DNA of 64,000 nucleotides, taken from contig CAXBNV010000003.1 in NCBI GenBank assembly GCA_963977185.1, forward strand, positions 77,472 to 141,471, in the 5' to 3' direction. A model generated the notes under the pieces. That model made no database searches. It was not told where the DNA came from and was given only the letters and a program-made list of their open reading frames with translations. The DNA comes from CAXBNV01 sp963977185. Its GTDB lineage: Bacteria > Pseudomonadota > Gammaproteobacteria > JAGOUU01. Shown here one piece after another: positions 53,051-62,129 of the stretch. Positions within the stretch are counted from its first letter, which is position 1. Each line of letters starts with the position of its first letter. Position numbers and translations under genes: made by a program.

Positions 53051-53057
53051 AGTGCAA

Positions 53058-53075
53058 AATAATAATAATAATAAT
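53058..53075. repeat. (AAT)6 simple repeat in the RHS leader
   Basis: Six AAT units lie between the promoter and the ATG. No ribosome site is visible in the leader. A 7-bp inverted repeat (53049-53055 / 53087-53093) includes the first two bases of the start codon. Confidence 0.75.
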
Positions 53076-53091
53076 ATATCTATATAGCACT

Positions 53092-56000
53092 ATGTCTTTT
53101 TTATATAAAAATAAACTTGTTTATCTTGTCATATTTCTTTTAGTAAATGTAATCTCTATTACTTATGCATCAAAAAAATCTGATATAGATTACAATTTTG
53201 ATGCTAATTCTGATTCAAATGCTTTTTCTAACCATGGATTTGATAGTAACTCTATTATTGATGTAGGTGCATCAGAAGAGATAGATACTTTTAAAGGTTA
53301 TTTAAAATTATCTCGAACTGATATTCATCTTCCAGGTAATAATGGGATGGATATTGATGTTATTAATTCTTATACAGGATCAAGATTTACAGATGAATAT
53401 GTAAAACATAAATATGGATATGGTTGGCATCTTAACACCATGAAACTAACCTTCATCACAGATTATCTTAGAAAAAAAGAAAAACCTTATTTTGTACCAG
53501 TTCCAAATAAAGAAAAACCTCATAAAATACATTATGGTTTTTTTCCATTATCAGCTATTTTGCGGTTTATGGACGGGAGCACAAAAATGTTAAATGTTAC
53601 TAATTATAATGATAAATGGAGACATGAAGGTTTTCATTACGCCTTTTGGCCTGAAGAGGCTCTGTCTACAGATAACTGGATGCTTAACAACCCTTACAAG
53701 TCTAGAGAAATGTATTTATTTAGTCCTGATGGTAAAAAATATACTTTTTCAGTAGATATTAATAAAGAGCGATTCAATTTATCAGCAACGCTTACAAAAA
53801 TAGATGATTTACATGGTAATTGGATTAAGTATAACTATGAAAGAATTTCTTTTGAGAATAATCCGAAAACTGACGAAAAATATCTTAGTAGTATAGAAGC
53901 AAATGATGGTCGCCGGGTTGATTTTAATTATGTAAACTTGGTTAAAAATGAAAGAGAAAATCATTTTATAGTACTTGACACAATAGTTGCCAATAATCAA
54001 GTTTGGCAATATAAATATGAATTATCAGGATTTAAACATAAAGAAAAAAATCTACCAATATTAAAAACAGTAATTAGGCCTGATGGAACAACATGGGAAT
54101 ATACTTATAATCAATCAACGCAATGGTCACGTTTGATTACAGAGGTAAAATCTCCAAGTGATTTGCGAACAGTATATGCTTATAGATATTACAAAAAAGA
54201 TGACAAAGATTTCGAGCGAATTGCAGCAAAGTATCATTTTGATTCAAATAATAATAAATTGGGACAGTGGTCCTATGATATAAATCAAGACAATGTCTTT
54301 ATATGCCCAAATCACCAAGACTTAAATTGTATTAAAAATACTGTAAATACTGAATCTATTAGAAAAGAGTATATTTATGTTACATCAGAAAAAAGTAACA
54401 AACATAATAAAGTAAGAAGATATAGCCATGTGTGGAGTCATGGGTTATTAATTAGTTCAGAAATTTATGATGAATCAAAAGGAAAAAATTTTTTAATTGA
54501 AAAAACAAACAATCAATGGAGTAGTCAAAAGATTTCAGATAATAGATTATTTTTTAATAACAAAAGATATGATGAAAATTATCGCAGGCCAATATTATTA
54601 CAGCAAGTTTTAAATAGAGATAATACCAACTACATTACAAGTTATCCTGATTATGGTTATGATTCATTAGGTCGTGCAACATTAATAAAAGAAAACGGGC
54701 CAAGTGGTGAAAAGTATACACAATTAAGTTATGAGGATTATCCTTATAATCATGTTTTTAATTTACTAAAAACTCAACAAGATGGGGTTAATTTATCTAG
54801 GTATAATTACAATGCACAAGGCAAGTTATTGGAAGCAAATATAAATGGTATTGTTAGCCAATATAATTACCATGAAGATGGTAATTTATCTAAAACAATT
54901 GATCCTAAAGGTAACTTTGTAAGATATGATAATTATTTCAGAGGCAGCCCACAATTAATTACTTATTCAGATAATACTTTTGAGAAAAATAAAATAGACA
55001 ACAGTGGTTATTTAATCTCGCATACTGATGCAAATGAAAATATTACTAATTATAACTATGATACTTTAGGAAGAGTTACTAATATAGTTCCTTCTAAAGG
55101 ATTAGAGACTAATATTATATATAATCAAACAACGACAACAACACAAACAGGCAAAGACAAAGAAATAATTCAAAAAGATATTTTTGGAAACATTATTTCA
55201 AATAGCAAATATATTGGTGATAACCTTTTTGTTAAAGAAGATTATAAGTATGATGTTTTCGGTCGTGAAATATTTAAATCTAAACCTTATAAAATTTTAA
55301 ATGATACGGCTAGCGGCATATATAAAACTTATGATTCTTTAGATAGAATAAAAAGCATAAGAACACAGTTTGAAAATCAAAGTATAGAATCTTATTATAA
55401 CTATCATGCAGGTAATGTAATAGAAAATATAAATCCTAAAGGATTAAGAGAGTTTATTTATTATCAAGCTTATGGTGCGCCAAGTTATAAAAATCCTGTA
55501 AAAATAATAAATGCAAATAATATTGCGACTATTATTAATAGAGCACAAGATGGTCTTGTAAATAGCGTTCAAAGAGATAATATAACCAAAAATTATAGAT
55601 ATAATTCACAACGATTACTGTCAGAATATATTGAGCCAGAAACAGGCACAACATTTTATGAATATGATTCTAATGGAAATCTGGCAAAAAAAGTAAATAG
55701 TAATGGGAATGCAATACAAAATGAATATGATAGTAAAAATAGATTAGTCGCAACTACTTTTAATGATAATACAGCTGCGAATTACTACAGCTATGATGCT
55801 AATGGTAATTTACTTTTAGCCAAAACATCTGATAACGATTGGCAATATCAATATGACTCTAATAATAATTTAATTAATTCAACGTTTAATTATAAAAATA
55901 AAAATTATATTTTTGAATATAAATATAATGATTACAATTTTTTAGAAAGTATTATATATCCTAGTAAAAAAATAATTAATTTTAACCCAAATGAGTTTGG

Positions 56001-57612
56001 TCAAATTTCACAAGTTGGCAATTTTGTTAATGATATTAAGCATAATGTTAAAGGTGATATATTATCTTTTAATTATGCTAATGGCTTAAGTTTTAATAAA
56101 ACTATAAATTCAAGAAATCTTCCTGAAGATTTCAATTATCAAGCAAAAAATAAAAATATTAATATTAATTATTCTTATGATATTTTAAATAATATAACAA
56201 AAATTATTAGCCCAGGTAATCAAGTGTTAGATTTAGCATATGATAATTTAGATAGATTATCATATGTGTCTAGCTCTGATTATTCTGGTAATATTGAATA
56301 TGATAATTTTGATAATATAGTTAAAAATGCAATAACAAGTGCTGATTATCAATATGATTCTCAAAATAGATTAATATCAACTAAGTCAAAAGATTTTAAT
56401 AGCTTTCAATATGATAAAGCTGGAAGAATAATTAATGATAGTGTTCATAATTATGGTTACAACGCTCAAGATAAGTTGATTGATGTAGATGGAATTAAGT
56501 ATAGTTATGATGCAAATGGAAATAAAATATCAAATAGTAAATCAATATTTATTAATAATAAATTAGGTCAGAAGTTATTAGATATTACAGATAATAAATA
56601 TAGCGAATATTTTTATCTTGGAAGCTTGTTAGTTGCAAAAACAAGTAAAGATTTAAATAATAGCAATCAAGAAAAAGTTACTTATTTTCATGGCGATGTT
56701 TTAAATTCTATAATTGCAACAAGTGATGAATCAGGAAATATCATCTCTCAAACGTTGCATTTACCTTTTGGTTTAGAATCTAATGATGCAAATTATGATA
56801 AAAAAGACATTAAAGATAAAGAGATAGCTTATACAGGGAAACATAAAGATAAGGCATCAGGGTTATATGATTTTAGCGCAAGACATTACGATGCAAAAAT
56901 TGGAAGATTTACAACTCCTGATCCAATTAATTTCACCCCTAAAAACCTAGCAAGTTTTAATCGATATGCTTATGCGAATAATAATCCTTATAAGTATGTT
57001 GATCCGGATGGGAAGTTTTCATGGTTTATATTTTCTGGCATATTAAGTACTGCAAATGCAGCGGCAATAGTTCATAGTGCATATGCTGGATACATGGCAA
57101 CAGGAGTAGCTGGAGCTGTTGGTAGTGTTGCTTTTGATATGGCTGTTGGAGGAGTTGCTGGTAAAGTAGCAAGAGGAGCAGGTAAAGCTGTTTCATCAGG
57201 CTTGAAAGCAGTTGCTCATGAAGAGCATAATTTTGAAACCTTATCTCATTTTGTAAGCACAGCGAATGTAAGGACACCAAAAAACAAAGCTGTATTTTAT
57301 TCGGGAGAAGGTGGAAGGGATTATGCGACATTATTTGCTTTTGATAAAGGAATGTATACACTAGAAATGACTCCAGGAGGGAAGTATTTGGATTCTTTGA
57401 GATTATTTGATTACAAAGATCATTATGGCATGACAGAAGGACAAGTTCGTGATTTATGGAAAATAATATCTCATAGATATGCGAGTCAAACATCAGGAAA
57501 TGTAACAGCTGTACTTAATAAACCAGAGCTAAATAGTATTTTTAATACTGTAGAATACCCTACTTTAGTTGAGAATAAATTAGTTTTTAATATAAATATT
57601 ATAAGGTTTTGA
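53092..57612 (+). CDS. Secreted RHS-repeat protein with C-terminal toxin-like domain (1506 aa)
   Basis: A Sec-type signal peptide at about 1-26 (KNKLVYLVIFLLVNVISITYA) precedes a domain beginning EEIDTFKGYLKLSRTDIHLPG. Many RHS/YD repeats (YDxxGRL-like) run from about 480 to 1250. The core ends in the conserved SGLYDFSARHYDAKIGRFTTPDP and a DPDG cleavage-type site at 1304-1307. After it comes a hydrophobic stretch (about 1308-1370), then a toxin-like domain from about 1392 (NKAVFYSGEGGRDYA...) to 1506. Its family I do not recognise. No VgrG, PAAR or T6SS gene is adjacent, so export by Sec is inferred. Its last 70 residues differ from the orphan tip at 58327. An immunity-type gene starts 4 bases after the stop. 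Confidence 0.85.
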   Translation: MSFLYKNKLVYLVIFLLVNVISITYASKKSDIDYNFDANSDSNAFSNHGFDSNSIIDVGASEEIDTFKGYLKLSRTDIHLPGNNGMDIDVINSYTGSRFTDEYVKHKYGYGWHLNTMKLTFITDYLRKKEKPYFVPVPNKEKPHKIHYGFFPLSAILRFMDGSTKMLNVTNYNDKWRHEGFHYAFWPEEALSTDNWMLNNPYKSREMYLFSPDGKKYTFSVDINKERFNLSATLTKIDDLHGNWIKYNYERISFENNPKTDEKYLSSIEANDGRRVDFNYVNLVKNERENHFIVLDTIVANNQVWQYKYELSGFKHKEKNLPILKTVIRPDGTTWEYTYNQSTQWSRLITEVKSPSDLRTVYAYRYYKKDDKDFERIAAKYHFDSNNNKLGQWSYDINQDNVFICPNHQDLNCIKNTVNTESIRKEYIYVTSEKSNKHNKVRRYSHVWSHGLLISSEIYDESKGKNFLIEKTNNQWSSQKISDNRLFFNNKRYDENYRRPILLQQVLNRDNTNYITSYPDYGYDSLGRATLIKENGPSGEKYTQLSYEDYPYNHVFNLLKTQQDGVNLSRYNYNAQGKLLEANINGIVSQYNYHEDGNLSKTIDPKGNFVRYDNYFRGSPQLITYSDNTFEKNKIDNSGYLISHTDANENITNYNYDTLGRVTNIVPSKGLETNIIYNQTTTTTQTGKDKEIIQKDIFGNIISNSKYIGDNLFVKEDYKYDVFGREIFKSKPYKILNDTASGIYKTYDSLDRIKSIRTQFENQSIESYYNYHAGNVIENINPKGLREFIYYQAYGAPSYKNPVKIINANNIATIINRAQDGLVNSVQRDNITKNYRYNSQRLLSEYIEPETGTTFYEYDSNGNLAKKVNSNGNAIQNEYDSKNRLVATTFNDNTAANYYSYDANGNLLLAKTSDNDWQYQYDSNNNLINSTFNYKNKNYIFEYKYNDYNFLESIIYPSKKIINFNPNEFGQISQVGNFVNDIKHNVKGDILSFNYANGLSFNKTINSRNLPEDFNYQAKNKNININYSYDILNNITKIISPGNQVLDLAYDNLDRLSYVSSSDYSGNIEYDNFDNIVKNAITSADYQYDSQNRLISTKSKDFNSFQYDKAGRIINDSVHNYGYNAQDKLIDVDGIKYSYDANGNKISNSKSIFINNKLGQKLLDITDNKYSEYFYLGSLLVAKTSKDLNNSNQEKVTYFHGDVLNSIIATSDESGNIISQTLHLPFGLESNDANYDKKDIKDKEIAYTGKHKDKASGLYDFSARHYDAKIGRFTTPDPINFTPKNLASFNRYAYANNNPYKYVDPDGKFSWFIFSGILSTANAAAIVHSAYAGYMATGVAGAVGSVAFDMAVGGVAGKVARGAGKAVSSGLKAVAHEEHNFETLSHFVSTANVRTPKNKAVFYSGEGGRDYATLFAFDKGMYTLEMTPGGKYLDSLRLFDYKDHYGMTEGQVRDLWKIISHRYASQTSGNVTAVLNKPELNSIFNTVEYPTLVENKLVFNINIIRF
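56861..57395. repeat. 535-bp direct repeat, copy 1: RHS tip and first part of the toxin domain
   Basis: Aligned without gaps with 58325-58859 (offset 1464). The first ~95 bases carry several differences; from about 56970 on the copies are identical, up to the KYLDSL codons, after which the toxin tails differ. Confidence 0.95.
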
Positions 57613-57616
57613 TTTT

Positions 57617-58216
57617 ATGTTAATGCCGATAGGTAAACAAGGTGTAAAAAGTTCTGATGGGTGGATCTTTGGTAGTAAAGATATGGAGACTAAGGAATAT
57701 ATCGATGAAAATAATAATTCTTATACAATAAGTGTTTTTCGTTATGAAGATGTTGAAGGTAGTTATAAAGAAGATATTTTTTTTGATACTTTGTGTCCAA
57801 ATAATCCAAGTAATAAGCTTGATTCGTTACAAAAAGAGTTAATAAAATTAAGAATAAGAAAAGCATTAAAATTTATGGGAACTCAATTTCGAGAATGTGA
57901 TGGCCCCCTTTATCCAGAACATAACTTTGATCCAAATAGTAAAACAGTTGATTTTAATGCATTAGCTCTAGAAAAAACAGATATATTCTCAACTCAAGAA
58001 GAGTATCAAAAATGTAAAGAATATATAGAGCTGCAAATAAAAAGGAAGTTTTTTGAAACAATTGATATAGAAGTTGATAAAAACAATATTGATAAAGCAG
58101 ATGACGAATGGTTTAGATTTAGAGTTATAGAAAAATATTGGCGTTTAAAAGAGCCGGATAATAATTCTAATGGATTTTGTGAAGTTTATTATAGGATTGA
58201 ATACTATAATAAATAA
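57617..58216 (+). CDS. Putative immunity protein A (200 aa)
   Basis: Starts 4 bases after the stop of the RHS-toxin gene, the position of an immunity gene. Cytoplasmic, no signal. It is one of six family members here; shared features are an N-terminal GVKSSDGWIFGSKD, a central SLQKELIKLRIRKALKFM helix, and a C-terminal part (EKTDIFSTQEEYQKC..., EWFRFRVIEKYWRL) that is nearly identical in A, B and C. The N-terminal half differs from B. That pattern suggests the N-terminal half recognises the variable toxin tail, an inference. Not a recognised Imm family. Confidence 0.75.
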   Translation: MLMPIGKQGVKSSDGWIFGSKDMETKEYIDENNNSYTISVFRYEDVEGSYKEDIFFDTLCPNNPSNKLDSLQKELIKLRIRKALKFMGTQFRECDGPLYPEHNFDPNSKTVDFNALALEKTDIFSTQEEYQKCKEYIELQIKRKFFETIDIEVDKNNIDKADDEWFRFRVIEKYWRLKEPDNNSNGFCEVYYRIEYYNK

Positions 58217-58278
58217 TAACAATAATAAGCTGATTTCAAGTTAGAAAAAAGCAAAAAAATTAATGGCTGGGTTTATAG

Positions 58279-59076
58279 TCTAACAAGCTATATTATACAA
58301 AAAAATATAAACATAAATTATCATGGTTATATGATTTTAGCGCAAGACATTATGATGCAAAAATTGGGAGGTTTACAACTCCTGATCCAATTAATTTCAC
58401 GCCAAAAAATCTAGCAAGTTTTAATAGATATGCTTATGCGAATAATAATCCTTATAAGTATGTTGATCCGGATGGGAAGTTTTCATGGTTTATATTTTCT
58501 GGCATATTAAGTACTGCAAATGCAGCGGCAATAGTTCATAGTGCATATGCTGGATACATGGCAACAGGAGTAGCTGGAGCTGTTGGTAGTGTTGCTTTTG
58601 ATATGGCTGTTGGAGGAGTTGCTGGTAAAGTAGCAAGAGGAGCAGGTAAAGCTGTTTCATCAGGCTTGAAAGCAGTTGCTCATGAAGAGCATAATTTTGA
58701 AACCTTATCTCATTTTGTAAGCACAGCGAATGTAAGGACACCAAAAAACAAAGCTGTATTTTATTCGGGAGAAGGTGGAAGGGATTATGCGACATTATTT
58801 GCTTTTGATAAAGGAATGTATACACTAGAAATGACTCCAGGAGGGAAGTATTTGGATTCGCTAAATCTGTTTAATCCTAATAATTCTTATGGTTTTACAA
58901 CTGATCAAGCTAAATTATTGTGGGGTAATTTATCAGGTAAATATGCAAAAGAAGCAAGTGGGACCGTTAATGCTTTTTTAAGAAACCCAAGCGCTGAGAG
59001 CATTTTTAAAACAGTAGAATTTCCTGCTTTAGTGGAAAATAAAATTGTCGTTGAAATTAAAATAACTAATTTTTAA
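58279..59076 (+). pseudogene. Orphan RHS tip with alternative toxin tail (module B)
   Basis: The frame is open from 58279 to 59076 but has no in-frame ATG before 58558, no promoter and no signal peptide. It starts with a decayed stretch followed by LYDFSARHYDAKIGRF, the last RHS core motif, then the DPDG site and the same linker and toxin start as the full-length gene. The last ~70 residues (LNLFNPNNSYGFTTDQAKLLW...KITNF) replace those of toxin A but keep the same spacing of W, YA, SG and IF motifs. An ATG at 58558 could give a 172-aa product without the RHS core. Likely a silent cassette that can recombine into the full gene. Confidence 0.75.
58325..58859. repeat. 535-bp direct repeat, copy 2
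   Basis: Partner of 56861-57395. Gap-free offset of 1464 bases. See the finding on the recombination boundary inside the toxin domain. Confidence 0.95.
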
Positions 59077-59080
59077 AAAT

Positions 59081-59683
59081 ATGTTAAAATTTACAGGCCC
59101 GCAAGGAGTTAAAAGTTCAGAAGGATGGTTTTTTGGTAGTAATGATCGTTTTTCATTTAAATATGTTAGTGAAAAATATGATACCTTTACTATATATGCT
59201 GATGCCTCTTTTTCTGATGCTGGAAAATATATTGGCGAAAGTATTTTTTTTGATACATTAAAACCTAATAATCCAAAAATACAAATTAGTTCTTTGGAAA
59301 GAGAATTAATTCAATTAAGAATAAGAAAAGCATTAAGGTTTATGGAAATTTCATTTAAAGAATATGAAGGTCCCCCTAATCCAAAGCCTAATTATGATCC
59401 AGAAAGTAAAGTTGTTCCATTTAATGCATTAGCCTTAGAAAAAACAGATATATTCTCAACTCAAGAAGAGTATCAAAAATGTAAAGAATATATAGAGCTG
59501 CAAATAAAAAGGAAGTTTTTTGAAAGAATTGATATAGAAGTTGATAAAAACAATATTGATAAAGCAGATGGAGAATGGTTTAGATTTAGAGTTATAGAAA
59601 AGTATTGGCGTTTAAAAGAACCAGATGATAGCTCTAGTGGGTTTTGCGAGGTTTATTATAGAGTTGAATACTATAACAATTAA
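59081..59683 (+). CDS. Putative immunity protein B (200 aa)
   Basis: Paralogue of A, starting 4 bases after the stop of orphan toxin B. The N-terminal half (FKYVSEKYDTFTIYADASFSDAG...) differs from A, while the C-terminal half (ALEKTDIFSTQEEYQKC...) is nearly identical to A down to the DNA. Conserved C-terminal WRLKEP motif is present. Probably intact and functional, perhaps expressed from a promoter inside the tip. Confidence 0.72.
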   Translation: MLKFTGPQGVKSSEGWFFGSNDRFSFKYVSEKYDTFTIYADASFSDAGKYIGESIFFDTLKPNNPKIQISSLERELIQLRIRKALRFMEISFKEYEGPPNPKPNYDPESKVVPFNALALEKTDIFSTQEEYQKCKEYIELQIKRKFFERIDIEVDKNNIDKADGEWFRFRVIEKYWRLKEPDDSSSGFCEVYYRVEYYNN

Positions 59684-59701
59684 AAATTAAGGTCCCAATT
59701 A

Positions 59702-59751
59702 AAGTCCCACCACATCTACATTTTAAGATGAGGAGTAAGTTGGTGGGACTT
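59702..59751. repeat. Composite hairpin: 11-bp inverted repeat with inner stem
   Basis: aagtcccacca (59702-59712) pairs perfectly with tggtgggactt (59741-59751). Within the 28-base loop a catct / agatg stem (59713-59717 / 59726-59730) is possible. T-rich sequence follows. Lies between immunity B and the toxin relic before D, so may be a terminator or a small mobile-element end. Confidence 0.7.
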
Positions 59752-59762
59752 ATTTTGTCCCA

Positions 59763-59825
59763 GTGGAGTACCTTGTGTTAAGAGAAAATAATTTAGTTGT
59801 CAATGTTATAACTTTAGGGTTTTAA
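59763..59825 (+). pseudogene. Toxin C-terminal relic before immunity D
   Basis: In-frame codons read VEYLVLRENNLVVNVITLGF then stop, matching the ends of toxin A (VEYPTLVENKLVFNINIIRF) and B (VEFPALVENKIVVEIKITNF). The stop lies 5 bases before the immunity start, as in intact modules. The rest of the toxin is gone. Confidence 0.75.
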
Positions 59826-59830
59826 TAATT

Positions 59831-60397
59831 ATGTTAAAATGGGTTGCTTCTCAAAAAGTTTCAAGTGATAAAGGATGGTCTGTGGAAGGTAAAGATCGCC
59901 AGCATATGAAATATACCGACGAACATGGTAATAATTTTATATTTGAAGTTGATAGAGGAATAGATTTAGGAGTTTACTTTGATAGTTTAGAGCCAGAAAA
60001 TTCTAATTTAAAACTATCTGGTTTACAAAAAGATCTTATTAAATCTAGAATAAGAAAAGCTTTAGATTTTATGGAAATAGTATATGAAGAATGCACTATT
60101 AACCAAAACCAAGTAACTTTAAATAATGTAATAAGAAGAAGATTTTTAGTTCTTGAAGAAATATCGCAATTTTCATCACAAGAAGAATTTAAAAGCTTTG
60201 AAGAGTTTATTGATAAACAGATAAAAAAAGGCTTTCTGGAAGAAATGGCAATTGATTTTAATTATAACTTTAAAAATAGAACTGGTGGTAGATGGTTTAG
60301 AGAAGAATTAACTAATCAATACTGGAGGCTAATTGAGCCTAGCAACTCTTTCAAAGGATGCTGGGAGCTTGTTAGAAAAGAATTACGAAAAAGGTAA
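59831..60397 (+). CDS. Putative immunity protein D (188 aa)
   Basis: More distant member of the immunity family: GWSVEGKDRQHMKYTDEHGN at the N-terminus, LQKDLIKSRIRKALDFM helix, then FSSQEEFKSFEEFIDKQIKKGFLEE and WRLIEP. Its nearest relative is protein F at the right edge (identical over the central to C-terminal part). It has lost its toxin but is an intact frame. Confidence 0.72.
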   Translation: MLKWVASQKVSSDKGWSVEGKDRQHMKYTDEHGNNFIFEVDRGIDLGVYFDSLEPENSNLKLSGLQKDLIKSRIRKALDFMEIVYEECTINQNQVTLNNVIRRRFLVLEEISQFSSQEEFKSFEEFIDKQIKKGFLEEMAIDFNYNFKNRTGGRWFREELTNQYWRLIEPSNSFKGCWELVRKELRKR

Positions 60398-60457
60398 GTG
60401 GTTGATGGCATGTTATATAACTGCATGTGAATTTTAAAAAAACTGGAGTAAAAAACA

Positions 60458-61282
60458 ATGAAAAATAAAGCATACAACATGAAATCAATAATCTTAATAT
60501 TAATTTTTATGTTACCTTTTAAAATATTTGCAACCAATATTTCAAATGATGAACTTGTAAAACGAGTACTTATTGAATCAGGTATTGATAGACAATTATC
60601 TAGCTATAATGAAGTTTTGTCTTTAACAATTGACCAAGCATTCGCTTTAGAAGAAAAAATTAGTGATGAAGAAAAGTATAGATTAAAATCAAACTTTTTA
60701 AATAACCTAAATAATGAAAAGCTAATTAAATTAGTTGAAATAAATGTAGGTAAAAGATTAACCAAAAGTGAATTAAATAAAGCTTTAAAAATTTATAAAG
60801 ATCCATTTTTCAAAAAATTTTTGCAATCTGAGGTTAATAGTGCAAATCCTGAAGCCTTACAGGAAATGGCAATTTTCGTATCTAAAATAGGACAAAATTC
60901 ACCTTCAAATTTTAGACTACAATTAATTAATAGGTTAGATGCTGCAACTAAATCAACAGAATCATCTAAAGTTATAGTTAATAATATATTTGTCTCTGTT
61001 ATGAAAAACTTAAACAAAATAAATAAAAAATATACCGAAGATCAGTTAAGTGAAATTATAAATAACTATATCTTTGCTTTAGAACAAGGTTTAGGTAATC
61101 AAGTGAAATTATTTTATCTTTTTACATATAAAGATTTTACTGATAAAGAGTTAGAGAAATATATAACAATATATGAAGAAAATTCTGAACAGACAAAGAT
61201 AAATGATGCTCTAATTTCATCTGTTAATGATTTTTTTGTTGAGTATGCTGTTTTGGTTTCAAATAATTTTGCCCAAATTTAA
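60458..61282 (+). CDS. Secreted hypothetical protein, DUF2059-like repeats (274 aa)
   Basis: Signal peptide about 8-26 (MKSIILILIFMLPFKIFA). The mature part is helical with two similar blocks: LTKSELNKALKIYKDPFFKKFLQSEV (about 107-130) and a later KDFTDKELEKYITIYEENSE. The motif of a Lys-Glu-rich helix followed by IYxxPxxKKF resembles DUF2059 periplasmic proteins. No clear link to toxin or immunity. Good ribosome site (tggag). Confidence 0.65.
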   Translation: MKNKAYNMKSIILILIFMLPFKIFATNISNDELVKRVLIESGIDRQLSSYNEVLSLTIDQAFALEEKISDEEKYRLKSNFLNNLNNEKLIKLVEINVGKRLTKSELNKALKIYKDPFFKKFLQSEVNSANPEALQEMAIFVSKIGQNSPSNFRLQLINRLDAATKSTESSKVIVNNIFVSVMKNLNKINKKYTEDQLSEIINNYIFALEQGLGNQVKLFYLFTYKDFTDKELEKYITIYEENSEQTKINDALISSVNDFFVEYAVLVSNNFAQI

Positions 61283-61364
61283 ATCTATATTTTGGTAGTT
61301 ATTCCAATCTGTTGATGTGAGATAATCTTCCTTTTTAAAAATATTCAAAGGATTGATAAAAGTC

Positions 61365-61673
61365 ATGGTGTCAGTAGTTGTGAAATGCCCTTTATGTAAA
61401 AGTAATGAAATCTCAAGATTTGGAATGACTGAGCAAGGCAAGCAGAGATACCAATGTCAAAATAGTAAATGCAACAAAAATACTTTTATATTAAGTTACT
61501 CTAGAAATGGTGACTTACCAGAAGTAAAACAAAAAATAATAGATATGGCTTTAAACGGTAGCGGTATTAGAGATACAGCAAGAGTTTTAGGTGTTGGTAT
61601 TAATACTGTTATTAGAGAATTAAAAAAAAGAAGCGAGCATTCAAACAGTAAATGTCCAATTACTCAACTGTAA
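61365..61673 (+). CDS. IS1 InsA-like protein (zinc finger + HTH)
   Basis: 102-residue product with CPLC...C...C zinc-ribbon (VKCPLCKSNEISRFGMTEQGKQRYQC) and the IS1 signature MALNGSGIRDTARVLGVGINTVIRELKK. An A8 run at 61622-61629 lies where IS1 shifts frame. The ATG at 61365 is preferred over a TTG at 61353. Confidence 0.88.
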   Translation: MVSVVVKCPLCKSNEISRFGMTEQGKQRYQCQNSKCNKNTFILSYSRNGDLPEVKQKIIDMALNGSGIRDTARVLGVGINTVIRELKKRSEHSNSKCPITQL

Positions 61674-62101
61674 AAAAGAAACACAAAAATCTGTTAAAGT
61701 TAATATTATTCGCGTAGAAGAAGTCGAAATGGATGAAATGTGGAGTTTTGTTGGCAGTAAAAAGAACCAACGTTGGTTATGGCATGCTATAGATCATGAT
61801 ACTCATGAAGTGCTTGCATATCACATAGGCTCTCATAAGAATGAGTCATTAGTAATCCTGAAAAATAAATTGAAAATTTTTGATATTAACTTTTTCTATA
61901 CTGATAATTGGTCTGCTTATAAGAAATACTAACATATTGTTGGCAAAAGAAATACAGTCAATTGAAAGAAAGCATTTAACTTTAAGAACTAGAATTAAAA
62001 TCCTAACTAGAAAAACAACATGCTTTTCAAAACTAGAGAAAATGCATGATATTGTATTAGGATTATTTATTAACACATTTGAGTTTGGTTTGGATATATA
62101 A
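61624..62101 (+). pseudogene. IS1 InsB-like transposase, frameshifted
   Basis: The second half (VEEVEMDEMWSFVGSKKNQRWLWHAID...YTDNWSAYKKY) is in the +1 frame from InsA, ending at a stop at 61930-61932. The last 55 codons (IERKHLTLRTRIKILTRKTTCFSK..., FINTFEFG) are in yet another frame. At least one shift must be a mutation. Confidence 0.88.
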
Positions 62102-62129
62102 TGTCTATCAACAGCTTGAAGTCACTACC

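Larger units (their letters stand above)
61294..62129 (+). mobile_element. IS1-family element, decayed (836 bp)
   Basis: Imperfect terminal repeats ggtagttattccaatctgtt (left) and its counterpart ending actacc (right), 19 of 24 positions matching. Carries an InsA-like reading frame and an InsB-like frame broken by shifts. No 8-9 bp target duplication is seen. Its right end abuts toxin-A-type sequence exactly at 62130. Confidence 0.88.

Noticed and set aside
57026..57493. 155-codon Leu/Gln-rich frame on the minus strand, and its twin at 58490-58825
   Set aside because: Exact antisense of the RHS tip and toxin domain; both copies exist only because the tip is duplicated. The composition is that of a shadow frame and no ribosome site is present.
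53092..57612. Type VI secretion-linked Rhs effector
   Set aside because: The protein starts with a Sec signal peptide and no PAAR, VgrG or chaperone gene lies nearby, so a T6SS assignment is unsupported.
61880..62101. 73-codon frame as an independent gene
   Set aside because: It encodes the C-terminal part of the IS1 InsB transposase in a shifted frame, so is part of a pseudogene.
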